Shown one piece after another: positions 16,763 through 24,620 of a stretch of 64,000 bases of DNA. Position 1 is the first letter of the stretch. Every line of letters starts with the position of its first letter. The DNA is taken from contig SIHP01000001.1 in assembly GCA_004762155.1 (NCBI GenBank), positions 682,001 to 746,000 of the forward strand. Reading direction: 5' to 3'. The translations under genes and the position numbers were made by a program. Source of the stretch: Flavobacteriaceae bacterium (lineage in GTDB: Bacteria > Bacteroidota > Bacteroidia > Flavobacteriales > Flavobacteriaceae). The notes under the pieces were generated by a model. It was not told where the DNA came from. It did not search any database and worked only from the letters and a program-made list of their open reading frames with translations.

Positions 16763-18021
16763 GAACAATTGATAATGTACTACTCGCAAACGCTTGTAAA
16801 GAGTACACAAATGTAATTGCTGTATATTTTTTTAATCCCAATCATTATAAAAAAGATGTTTTTGGCTTCACAAAAACCGAAAGATTTAGAGCGCAATTTT
16901 TAATTGAAACCGTTCAAAATTTAAAAGATAATTTAGAGAAACTAAACATCTCTTTACTAACATTTTTAGATCATCCTGAAAACTTAATTTCAGAAATAGT
17001 TAGTAAATACAATATTGATGCTTTATTTCTTCAAAAAGAATTTACATCAGAAGAAACTATTTGTATTCAAAAAACCAAAACAGAATTACCAAAAGAAATT
17101 AGCATATTTGAAGAATACGATCAGTTTTTATATCATCCTGACGACATTCCTTTTAGTACGAGTGAAATTCCAATAACGTTTACATCCTTTAGAAAAAAAG
17201 TAGAAAAATACAGCACCATAAAACAGCGTTTTTATCCGATTAAAAAAGAAGAGACAAACCTCGTTTTAAATAAAACTAAAATTCCAACACTAAAAAAACT
17301 TGGTTTAACAGATATCACTAAAAACAGTAACTCAGCTTTTCCTTTTTCTGGCGGTGAAAACGAAGCGTTAAAAAGATTAGAATATTATTTTTTTGAAACA
17401 AAAAAAATAGCATTCTACAAGCAAACACGAAATGGATTAACAGGTACTGATTACAGTTCTAAATTTTCCACCTGGTTAGCAAACGGAGCTATCTCGGCAA
17501 AAAACATTTACTGGAAACTCAAAGAGTACGAAAAAGAAATAGAAAAGAATCAGTCTACTTATTGGATGTATTTTGAATTGCTTTGGCGTGATTATTTTAA
17601 ATACATCGCTTCAAAACATGGTGACCTCCTTTTTAAACAAAGAGGAATACTTCAAAAAAAATACAACTGGAACAATAATCAATCTATAATTCAAAATTGG
17701 ATTAACGGAAACACCAAAGAACCTTTTGTAAATGCGAATATGATAGAATTAAAAGAAACTGGCTGGATGAGCAATAGAGGAAGACAAAATGTTGCTTCTT
17801 ATTTTGCAAAAGAATTAAAACAAGACTGGAGAATTGGCGCTGCTTATTTTGAAAGCATGCTTTTAGATTATGACCCACATAGCAATTATGGTAATTGGCA
17901 ATATGTTGCTGGTGTTGGAAATGACCCAAGAGATAGAAAATTCAACATTCAACTACAAGCACAACGTTACGACAAAAACCATACGTTTAGACATTTATGG
18001 CTGCAACCAACACTTTTTTAA
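16717..18021 (+). CDS. Cryptochrome DASH
   Basis: This 434-aa flavoprotein has an N-terminal alpha/beta photolyase domain ([12 protein letters not shown] at 10-21) and a C-terminal FAD domain. DASH-type hallmarks are the [17 protein letters not shown] FAD loop ([19 protein letters not shown] near 244), the [13 protein letters not shown] region, and the distal block [22 protein letters not shown] with [13 protein letters not shown]. Cry-DASH proteins bind FAD and often a folate antenna, and repair CPD lesions in single-stranded or looped DNA. It is the first of three successive genes of this superfamily and abuts the next with no gap. Confidence 0.93.
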   Translation: MQKNKTALIWLTNNLRTIDNVLLANACKEYTNVIAVYFFNPNHYKKDVFGFTKTERFRAQFLIETVQNLKDNLEKLNISLLTFLDHPENLISEIVSKYNIDALFLQKEFTSEETICIQKTKTELPKEISIFEEYDQFLYHPDDIPFSTSEIPITFTSFRKKVEKYSTIKQRFYPIKKEETNLVLNKTKIPTLKKLGLTDITKNSNSAFPFSGGENEALKRLEYYFFETKKIAFYKQTRNGLTGTDYSSKFSTWLANGAISAKNIYWKLKEYEKEIEKNQSTYWMYFELLWRDYFKYIASKHGDLLFKQRGILQKKYNWNNNQSIIQNWINGNTKEPFVNANMIELKETGWMSNRGRQNVASYFAKELKQDWRIGAAYFESMLLDYDPHSNYGNWQYVAGVGNDPRDRKFNIQLQAQRYDKNHTFRHLWLQPTLF

Positions 18022-19500
18022 ATGACAGAAGCAAACATCATATTACCTCATCAACTTTTTGAAAACACTACAGGTTTTTCAAAAACTGCACCTGTATTTT
18101 TAATTGAAGAACGTTTATTTTTCAATCAATATAATTTTCACAAACAAAAAATAACTTTTCACAGAGCTTCTATGAAGTTTTATGAAAGCTACTTAATTGA
18201 AGAAGGCTATGATGTAAAGTATATAGAAGCACACAATAAACTTGCAGATATTCGTAAATTAATTTCATCACTAATTATTGATGGCTATAAAAAAATCACC
18301 ATTATAAATCCTACCGACAATTGGATAGAAAAAAGAGTCAGTAATTTTTCTAAACAAATACAAATCAATTGGCTAAATAATCCATCCTTTTTAAATGTAA
18401 AAGAAGAATTAATTCAGTTTTTTAATCCTAAAAAAAAGAAATATTTCCAAACCACCTTTTACAAAGAACAACGCTTAAAAAGAAATATTTTAATTGAAAA
18501 CGGAAAACCAGTTGGCGGAAAATGGACTTTTGATGCAGAGAATAGAAAAAAATACCCAAGAGGTAAAACTGCACCTATTTTAAATTTCCCAGAAAATAAT
18601 TCCTTTTATAAAGAAGCACTTCAATACACCAAAAACTATTTTGGTAATAATATTGGAGAGCTAGATGAAAACGCAATTTACCCAACAACTTTTAAAGAAG
18701 CTAAAACTTGGTTACACAATTTTTTCACTACTCGCTTTCATGAGTTTGGAGATTATGAAGATGCCATAGTAAAAGAAAAACATTTTTTAAATCATAGCTT
18801 GCTTTCTCCTTTACTTAATTGTGGACTGTTAACATCTCAATTTGTTGTTTCTGAAACTGTTTCTTATGCAAAGAAAAACAACATACCCATGAATTCTTTA
18901 GAAGGATTTATCCGACAAATTATTGGTTGGCGAGAATTTATTAGAGGTGTTTATGAAGTAAAAGGAAGCGCTGAAAGAACTACAAACTTCTGGAAACACA
19001 CAAATAAAATACCTAAATCATTTTATAACGGAACTACAGGAATTGAACCTGTTGACGAAACCATAAAAAAAGTTTTAAAAACTGGCTATGCGCACCATAT
19101 AGAACGTTTAATGATTTTAGGAAACTTTATGTTCCTTTGCGAAATTTCTCCAGATGAAATTTATCAATGGTTTATGGAACTATTTATTGATTCTTATGAT
19201 TGGGTGATGGTACCCAATGTATACGGAATGGCTTCTTTTGCAGACGGCGGAATCTTTAACACAAAACCATATATAAGTAGTAGTAATTACATAAAAAAAA
19301 TGAGCAACTACAAAAATGGAGATTGGCAAAAAAGTTGGGATGGATTGTTTTGGCTATTCATGGACAAACATCGTGTGTTCTTCAAAAAAAACCCTCGATT
19401 AAGTATGCTTATTAGCAATTTTGATAAAATGGATTCTTCTAAAAAAGCACTTCATTTCTCAAATGCTGAACACTTTTTAAAAAAACTATATGACAAATAA
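18022..19500 (+). CDS. Prokaryotic (6-4) photolyase-like protein lacking Fe-S cysteines
   Basis: This 492-aa protein belongs to the prokaryotic (6-4)/FeS-BCP-type branch. It shows the ILPHQLF start, MKFY near 51-54, GYAHHIERLM near 350-360, VPNVYGMASFADGG, KPYISSSNYIKKMS and a final NPRLSML. Members of this branch use FAD, often a lumazine antenna, and normally hold a [4Fe-4S] cluster on four Cys. This protein has only two Cys in total (LLNCGLL and FLCEIS), neither in the cluster positions I know. The stretch after SNYIKKMS reads NGDWQKSWDGLFW with no Cys. It therefore cannot bind such a cluster. It directly abuts the Cry-DASH gene and overlaps the next one by 11 bases. Confidence 0.85.
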   Translation: MTEANIILPHQLFENTTGFSKTAPVFLIEERLFFNQYNFHKQKITFHRASMKFYESYLIEEGYDVKYIEAHNKLADIRKLISSLIIDGYKKITIINPTDNWIEKRVSNFSKQIQINWLNNPSFLNVKEELIQFFNPKKKKYFQTTFYKEQRLKRNILIENGKPVGGKWTFDAENRKKYPRGKTAPILNFPENNSFYKEALQYTKNYFGNNIGELDENAIYPTTFKEAKTWLHNFFTTRFHEFGDYEDAIVKEKHFLNHSLLSPLLNCGLLTSQFVVSETVSYAKKNNIPMNSLEGFIRQIIGWREFIRGVYEVKGSAERTTNFWKHTNKIPKSFYNGTTGIEPVDETIKKVLKTGYAHHIERLMILGNFMFLCEISPDEIYQWFMELFIDSYDWVMVPNVYGMASFADGGIFNTKPYISSSNYIKKMSNYKNGDWQKSWDGLFWLFMDKHRVFFKKNPRLSMLISNFDKMDSSKKALHFSNAEHFLKKLYDK

Positions 19501-20875
19501 TAAAGAAGAAATAAACATTATTTGGTTAAAAAGAGATCTTCGTTTAAACGACAACGAAGCCATCACTAATGCACGTAAAAGCAAAAAAAAGATTTTGTTT
19601 TTATATGTTTTTGAAAAAATCCTCATAAACAACCCTCATTACAGCGAACGTCATTGGAACTTTATCAAAGAATCAATACGTGACCTGAATAAAAACTTGC
19701 ATAAATACAACACCAAAGTTCTTGCAATTACTTCTGACATCACAGCTGTTTTTAATCAACTCTCTAATAAATATAAAATTAATTCTGTTTTTTCACATCA
19801 AGAAACAGGATTATTAGTTACCTATAATAGAGACAAAGAATTTAAACGCTATTGTAGAAACAATGAAATAAATTGGGTAGAAAACACAAACAATGGTGTA
19901 TTACGTGGTTTACTGAATGATGATAATTGGCTAGAAAAGTGGGAAAACTATATGCTATTCCCTCAACATTTCTTTTCTACAAAAGACACTAACTTTACCA
20001 CGATACATGAAATCGATAAACTATCCCCTTATTTCAATATCACAAATCTAGAAACTAAAGAAAATAAAACATTTCAAAAGGGCGGTACAACATCCGGCTG
20101 GAATTATGCAGATATTTTTTTTAAACTCCAACAAACAGCTATCAACAATATTTCCAACACTAAAGCACCACAGCACTTCAGCAGACTATCTCCTTATATT
20201 TCATGGGGAAACATATCTATTAGAGAAATATTTCAAAGAGCAATAAAAGAAAAAGAAAACACTGAAGATAAAAGACTACTCAATTTATTCTTATCAAGAA
20301 TTCGTTGGCAAGCAGAATTCATTCAACAATTTGAAATGGAATCTACCATGGAAAATGCCAGTATTGAAAAAGGATACCAAAAGCTTAAGAAAAATATTTC
20401 TGACGAATACATAAAAGCATGGAAAGAAGGAAAAACAGGTTTCCCTATAATTGACGCCTCTATGAAGTGTTTAAACAAAACAGGATATCTAAATGTTAGA
20501 AAACGTAGCATGGTAGTTTCTTTCTTCTCAAATGCTCTTTGGCAACCTTGGCAAGCTGCAACACATCATTTATCACAAATGTTTCTTGATTTTGAACCAG
20601 GTATTCATTTTTCACAACTACAAATACAGGCAAAAACCAGCAAACAGATAACTTATAGCACTATTAAAAACAATGCAGGTCATGATGCTGATATCCGTTT
20701 TATTATAAAATGGCTTCCAGAATTAGCTAACTTATCGGTTCGTTTTGTCCAAGAGCCTTATTTAATGACCTCCTTAGACCAACAACTAAACAAATTTATA
20801 CTAGGCAAAGACTATCCTTTACCAATTGTAGAACTAAGGAAATATCATGGAACACAAATAAAAATAACATTTTAA
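19490..20875 (+). CDS. Divergent FAD-domain photolyase/cryptochrome-like protein
   Basis: This 461-aa protein has an N-terminal photolyase alpha/beta domain (IIWLKRDLRLNDNEA at 9-23) and a FAD-binding C-terminal domain (GKTGFPIIDASMKCLNKTGY near 303, VRKRSMVVSFFS). It belongs to the subgroup in which the usual NxxWQW block is replaced by a PGIHFSQLQIQA-type sequence. Beyond it, the RIYNP segment usual in the family is not recognisable (TYSTIKNNAGH instead). Light-driven repair or signalling is possible, but the substrate is unknown. The start codon lies inside the preceding gene (11-base overlap), so the three genes are translationally linked. Confidence 0.82.
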   Translation: MTNNKEEINIIWLKRDLRLNDNEAITNARKSKKKILFLYVFEKILINNPHYSERHWNFIKESIRDLNKNLHKYNTKVLAITSDITAVFNQLSNKYKINSVFSHQETGLLVTYNRDKEFKRYCRNNEINWVENTNNGVLRGLLNDDNWLEKWENYMLFPQHFFSTKDTNFTTIHEIDKLSPYFNITNLETKENKTFQKGGTTSGWNYADIFFKLQQTAINNISNTKAPQHFSRLSPYISWGNISIREIFQRAIKEKENTEDKRLLNLFLSRIRWQAEFIQQFEMESTMENASIEKGYQKLKKNISDEYIKAWKEGKTGFPIIDASMKCLNKTGYLNVRKRSMVVSFFSNALWQPWQAATHHLSQMFLDFEPGIHFSQLQIQAKTSKQITYSTIKNNAGHDADIRFIIKWLPELANLSVRFVQEPYLMTSLDQQLNKFILGKDYPLPIVELRKYHGTQIKITF

Positions 20876-20913
20876 GAAATTAGAAAACTTTTAAAAATAA
20901 TTTAACTTCATTT

Positions 20914-20943
20914 TGTTTATCTTTTTATTACATTTACTAAACA
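20914..20943 (+). promoter_or_regulatory. Light-island element B (TGTTTA-N18-TAAACA) before the DUF2805-folE block
   Basis: TGTTTA (20914-20919) and TAAACA (20938-20943) are an inverted pair 18 bases apart, and here the arms extend to nine bases (TTTTGTTTA and TAAACAAAA). The stretch TTTTGTTTATCTTTTTA is the same as in the region before the TetR gene. It probably starts a second transcript covering 21047 onward. Confidence 0.5.
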
Positions 20944-20961
20944 AAACATTGAGAGGTTTAG

Positions 20962-21022
20962 GATGACCATTAAAATATTAGCTTGATACTACTATTATCT
21001 ATTAAAGCCATCCTTTTTTTGT
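20962..21022 (+). promoter_or_regulatory. Leader stem-loop with T-run before the DUF2805 gene
   Basis: AGGATG (near 20961-20966) can pair with CATCCT (near 21010-21015), which is followed at once by a run of seven T residues, about 25 bases before the DUF2805 start. It could be the terminator of the preceding photolyase operon, or an attenuator if transcription starts at element B. The stem is short and the loop long, so the call is weak. Confidence 0.35.
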
Positions 21023-21046
21023 TTTATATATTCCAATAATGTAAAA

Positions 21047-21358
21047 ATGACAAACACAACTTTTAAAACAAGCATCGATAAAAACAATTTATCAATAGTA
21101 CAAATCGATAGAATTATTGAAATGGCGTGGGAAGATAGAACTACATTTGAAGCGATTGAATTTCAGTTTAACTTATCTGAAAAAGAAGTGATAACACTTA
21201 TGCGTTCTCAAATGAAACCAAAAAGCTTTAAACTTTGGAGGAAAAGAGTACAAGGCAGAAAAACTAAACATTTAAAGATAAGAACTTTTCACAAAGGAAC
21301 ATTTAAATGCTCAAGACAAAGAAGTATATCAAATAACTCAATCTCTAAACGATATTAA
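21047..21358 (+). CDS. DUF2805 / TIGR03643 family protein
   Basis: This 103-aa protein has the family core in residues about 18-75: IDRIIEMAWEDRTTFEAIE, then LSEKEVITLMR, then MKPKSFKLWRKRVQGRKTKH. The middle looks like a small helix-turn-helix. Family members are short and sit next to cryptochrome/photolyase and folE genes; the function is unknown. The C-terminal tail (about 25 residues, Lys/Arg/Ser-rich) is longer than the usual core. It is the first gene after element B and precedes folE. Confidence 0.8.
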   Translation: MTNTTFKTSIDKNNLSIVQIDRIIEMAWEDRTTFEAIEFQFNLSEKEVITLMRSQMKPKSFKLWRKRVQGRKTKHLKIRTFHKGTFKCSRQRSISNNSISKRY

Positions 21359-21412
21359 TTACGTGCTTTGCTTAACCTGAGTTGCTTAAGACAGCATGCT
21401 AAAAAGACCATT

Positions 21413-22108
21413 ATGGAAACACAAATACTCAAAACAAAAACCAAAGACTCTAGTTTAAAAAACTTTACAAATAAGGAGATTGGTGATGATCATTTACATT
21501 CAGGATTAGAGACTCCATTAAAAAAAGATGCTTTTTTAATTTCAGATGATGAAAAAAAGAAAAAAATTTCATATCTTTTTGGTGAGATCATGGACACCTT
21601 AGGCTTAGATTTAAACGACGACAGCTTACAAGGTACTCCTGATAGAGTTGCCAAAATGTACATTGATGAAATATTTTCTGGATTAAACCCAATAAATAAG
21701 CCAAAAATTGCTTTATTTGACAACAAATATGAATATCAACAAATGTTGGTTGAAAAAGACATAACATTTTATTCTAATTGCGAACATCATTTTGTGCCAA
21801 TTATAGGTAAAGCGCATATTGCTTACATATCTTCTGGCAAGGTTATTGGACTATCCAAATTAAATCGAATAGTCCAGTATTATGCAAAAAGACCTCAGGT
21901 ACAAGAACGGTTAACCAATCAAATTGGTGAAGACCTAAAAGGTATTTTACAAACTGAAGATGTTGCAGTTATAATAGAAGCTAAACATCTTTGTGTATCT
22001 TCAAGAGGAATTAAAGACGATACATCTACAACAGTTACTACTTTTTATAGCGGTAGCTTTAGAAATCAATCAAAAGTTGTTGAATTACAAAATTATTTAA
22101 AACATTAA
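21413..22108 (+). CDS. folE: GTP cyclohydrolase I
   Basis: This enzyme converts GTP to dihydroneopterin triphosphate, the first step to tetrahydrofolate and other reduced pterins. The core (about residues 60-231) contains TPDRVAKMY, the zinc site SNCEHHFVPIIGKAHIAYI with Cys and two His, GLSKLNRIVQYYAKRPQVQE, and AKHLCVSSRGI with the second Cys. The frame is open from a TTG at 21368, but the ATG at 21413 gives a normal 231-aa protein. Next to four photolyase-type genes it probably supplies the pterin antenna cofactor. Whether it is the only folE copy cannot be told here. Confidence 0.95.
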   Translation: METQILKTKTKDSSLKNFTNKEIGDDHLHSGLETPLKKDAFLISDDEKKKKISYLFGEIMDTLGLDLNDDSLQGTPDRVAKMYIDEIFSGLNPINKPKIALFDNKYEYQQMLVEKDITFYSNCEHHFVPIIGKAHIAYISSGKVIGLSKLNRIVQYYAKRPQVQERLTNQIGEDLKGILQTEDVAVIIEAKHLCVSSRGIKDDTSTTVTTFYSGSFRNQSKVVELQNYLKH

Positions 22109-22121
22109 ACAAGTTGAACGT

Positions 22122-22352
22122 ATGAGTGCAGATTTAATAGAAAAAGCAGTTGAGTTTGAAAACAGAAAATTTAAATTTGTCACAACTAGTGACAGAATTT
22201 TAGCTTCTAGAGAAGTAAAAGATTTAATTTTAAGCTTAAACGAAGTTTATAAGCAAGACAAAGATCAAGAAATAATGGATCTTATGAAGCGTCTTACAGT
22301 TGTTAAACAACGTATAGAAAAAAGATTAAAAGGTAAACCTTTAACTGCTTAA
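22122..22352 (+). CDS. Small conserved-looking protein of unknown function
   Basis: I do not recognise this 76-aa protein. It is soluble, charged and predicted to be mostly helical, with a Lys/Glu-rich C-terminal half (LMKRLTVVKQRIEKRLKG). There is no signal peptide, membrane segment or Cys. It starts 13 bases after folE and is followed after 3 bases by an SDR gene with a GTG start, so it is clearly part of this operon. Its codon use is like that of its neighbours. Confidence 0.7.
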   Translation: MSADLIEKAVEFENRKFKFVTTSDRILASREVKDLILSLNEVYKQDKDQEIMDLMKRLTVVKQRIEKRLKGKPLTA

Positions 22353-22355
22353 GCT

Positions 22356-23039
22356 GTGAAACATATAATTATTATTGGCGGAAGTAAAGGAATTGGGAAC
22401 GCAATTATACAGTCCTTAATCAACGATTATAGAGTCACGAATTTTAGTAGAACAACTCCTTCACTTTCTCATAATAATTTAACACATCATTCTTTAGACA
22501 TTCTAAATGATGAGTTACCTCCTATAGAAAATATAGATATTCTTATTTACTGCCCTGGAAGCATTAATTTAAAACCAATAGGTCGTTTAAAAATTGACGA
22601 TTTTAAAAATGATTTTGAAATTAATGTATTAGGAGCAGTTAAAGCTGTACAACATTTTCTCCCTCAATTAAAGAAAGGAAAAAATCCAGCTATTTTACTA
22701 TTTAGTACAGTAGCCACTAAACTAGGCATGCCTTTTCATGCAAGTATAGCAACAGCAAAAGCAGGTGTAGAAGGCCTTGTTAAGTCTTTAGGCGCTGAAC
22801 TAGCACCTACAATTAGAGTTAACGCCATAGCACCTACAGTTACAAATACAGATCTCGCTTCTAAACTATTAAGAAACGAAAAAGCTATTGAATCTATAAA
22901 AGAAAGACACCCTTTAAAGAAATTTTTAAACCCAGAAGAAGTTGCTGACATGGTTGAATTTTTAATTTCTGATAAATCAAAATCTATTTCTGGTCAAATA
23001 ATAGAAATGGATTGTGGTATTGTTAGTTTTAAGATATAA
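22356..23039 (+). CDS. Short-chain dehydrogenase/reductase (GTG start)
   Basis: This classical short SDR has 227 aa. The NAD(P)-binding motif is GGSKGIGNAI at residues 8-17, followed by the CPG strand (in place of NNAG) near 68-70. In the catalytic region the usual YxxxK appears as HASIATAKAG, with Ser/Thr nearby, so the active-site Tyr seems to be replaced near position 131. The C-terminus has the SISGQIIEMDCG segment. The likely start is GTG at 22356, three bases after the preceding stop. The substrate is unknown. The missing Tyr raises doubt about ordinary dehydrogenase activity. Confidence 0.82.
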   Translation: MKHIIIIGGSKGIGNAIIQSLINDYRVTNFSRTTPSLSHNNLTHHSLDILNDELPPIENIDILIYCPGSINLKPIGRLKIDDFKNDFEINVLGAVKAVQHFLPQLKKGKNPAILLFSTVATKLGMPFHASIATAKAGVEGLVKSLGAELAPTIRVNAIAPTVTNTDLASKLLRNEKAIESIKERHPLKKFLNPEEVADMVEFLISDKSKSISGQIIEMDCGIVSFKI

Positions 23040-23107
23040 TTTTTTTTATGAAGGTTTTTCTTTTTACTTATAATTACAACAAGTTTTAATCTGCAAAAAA
23101 ACCTAGC

Positions 23108-23575
23108 ATGTCTTTATACAACATAAAAATAAACTCACTTCAAGGTAAAGAAATTGACCTTACCTCATACAAAGGAAAAAAAATACTATTTGTTAATGTT
23201 GCTTCAAAATGTGGATTCACTCCTCAATACGATGGTCTTCAAAAACTACACGACGAATACAAAGACAAGCTTGTAATTATTGGTGTTCCTTGCAATCAAT
23301 TTGGAAGTCAAGAACCTGGGAAATCTAACGAAATACAAGAGTTTTGCTCAATTAATTATGGTGTTACATTTCTAATCACCGAAAAAGTAGATATTAAAGG
23401 AGACAAACAACACCCACTTTACAAATTCTTAACTCAAAAGAGCAAAAACGGCAAAAAGAACTCTTCAGTAAAATGGAATTTTCAAAAATATTTAATAAAT
23501 GAAGAAGGTTACTTAATTGACTACTGGTTCTCATTAACAAAACCCCAAAGCAAAAAAATAACAAAACATTTATAA
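23108..23575 (+). CDS. Glutathione peroxidase-type thiol peroxidase
   Basis: This 155-aa cytoplasmic peroxidase reduces hydrogen peroxide or lipid hydroperoxides. Peroxidatic Cys35 lies in NVASKCGFTPQY, the Gln of the active site in GVPCNQFGSQEPG, and the Trp/Asn in VKWNFQKYLI. It uses Cys, not selenocysteine. The resolving Cys of thioredoxin-dependent members is probably the one in FGSQEPG...FCSINYG. Its place in the light island fits defence against photo-oxidative stress. Confidence 0.93.
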   Translation: MSLYNIKINSLQGKEIDLTSYKGKKILFVNVASKCGFTPQYDGLQKLHDEYKDKLVIIGVPCNQFGSQEPGKSNEIQEFCSINYGVTFLITEKVDIKGDKQHPLYKFLTQKSKNGKKNSSVKWNFQKYLINEEGYLIDYWFSLTKPQSKKITKHL

Positions 23576-23696
23576 TATAAAACATTATTAAAAAGACACC
23601 TCTTTAGATACATTGTTTTATTTTTTTTTCAAATAAAAATCTTTATTAAACTCAATAAGGCTAATTTTTTACATCCTTAAATCAAAATACTAACAC

Positions 23697-24152
23697 ATGA
23701 AATACTATCAATATCTTATTTTATTTCTAATCATAAACTTCGGAGCATTAGCCTTAGGCACTTATTTTATGGAAAACGGACCTAGAGCAACTTGGTATTT
23801 AAACTTGAATAAAGCTCCTTGGACTCCGCCTGGATGGGTATTTGGTGCCGCATGGTCAGCAATAATGATTTGTTTTTCTTTCTATTTATCAGATTTATTC
23901 TTAAAAAACAACACTACAAAAACTAAAATTATATTCTTAGTTCAGTTTATTTTAAATGTAAGTTGGAATTATATTTTTTTCAACCAACAATTAATCTTTC
24001 TAGGCTTAATTGTACTTACCCTATTAAATATCGTTCTTTTTTATTTCTTTTTCAACTTGAGTAAAAACAAAACAAAATATCTATTAGTTCCTTATTTAAT
24101 ATGGATGTCAATAGCTACTTCTCTTAACCTATATATACTAATTCACAATTAA
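23697..24152 (+). CDS. TspO/MBR-family membrane protein
   Basis: This small integral membrane protein (151 aa) has five hydrophobic helices. Family marks are RATWYLNLNKAPWTPPGWVFGAAW near residues 30-53 and SWNYIFF near 96-102. TspO proteins bind porphyrins and other tetrapyrroles and act in light and oxidative stress. It abuts the SRPBCC gene without a gap. Placement with photolyases and glutathione peroxidase is common in marine bacteria and supports a role in handling photosensitising compounds; that role is inference. Confidence 0.93.
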   Translation: MKYYQYLILFLIINFGALALGTYFMENGPRATWYLNLNKAPWTPPGWVFGAAWSAIMICFSFYLSDLFLKNNTTKTKIIFLVQFILNVSWNYIFFNQQLIFLGLIVLTLLNIVLFYFFFNLSKNKTKYLLVPYLIWMSIATSLNLYILIHN

Positions 24153-24620
24153 ATGAAAATATATACATTTCATAGAAAACAAAACTTTCCAATTAGTATT
24201 GATGAAGCTTGGAATTTTCTATCCGACCCTAAAAATCTCAAAAAAATAACACCTGACTATATGAGTTTTGACATCATATCTAAGATCGACAGACCTATGT
24301 TTTCTGGACAAATAATACAGTATATTGTTACACCTATTTTGGGTATTAAAACAAAATGGGTTACAGAAATCACACATATTAAACACAAAGAATACTTTGT
24401 AGACGAACAACGCTTTGGCCCTTATTCATTATGGCATCACAAACATTTTATCAAAGAAATAGATGGTGGTGTTGAAATGGAAGACATTATAGATTATAAG
24501 CTACCAATGGGAATATTAGGTCAATTAGTTCATCCCATATTAGTAAAACCTAAATTGGAAGAAATTTTTGAATACAGAACAAAAAAATTAACCGAATTAT
24601 TTGGAGAACACAATGGATAA
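24153..24620 (+). CDS. SRPBCC-family (START-like) protein
   Basis: This 155-aa soluble protein has a START/Bet v1-like fold signature: RKQNFPISIDEAWNFLSDPKN near the start, the central WVTEITHI and FVDEQRFGPYSLWHH strands, and MEDIIDYKLPMG near 110. Members bind hydrophobic ligands; close relatives are often labelled cyclase/dehydrase-like. It lies between tspO and the canonical photolyase gene, immediately after the former and overlapping the latter by eight bases. The ligand is unknown. Confidence 0.85.
   Translation: MKIYTFHRKQNFPISIDEAWNFLSDPKNLKKITPDYMSFDIISKIDRPMFSGQIIQYIVTPILGIKTKWVTEITHIKHKEYFVDEQRFGPYSLWHHKHFIKEIDGGVEMEDIIDYKLPMGILGQLVHPILVKPKLEEIFEYRTKKLTELFGEHNG

Noticed and set aside
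20944..20975. Resemblance of GAGAGGTTTAGG before the DUF2805-folE block to a preQ1-type riboswitch
   Set aside because: The closing CCTCT-type arm and the A-rich 3' part of that riboswitch are missing, so I did not call it.
21368..21412. Longer folE starting at TTG 21368
   Set aside because: The extra 15 residues have no family counterpart and an ATG follows at 21413.
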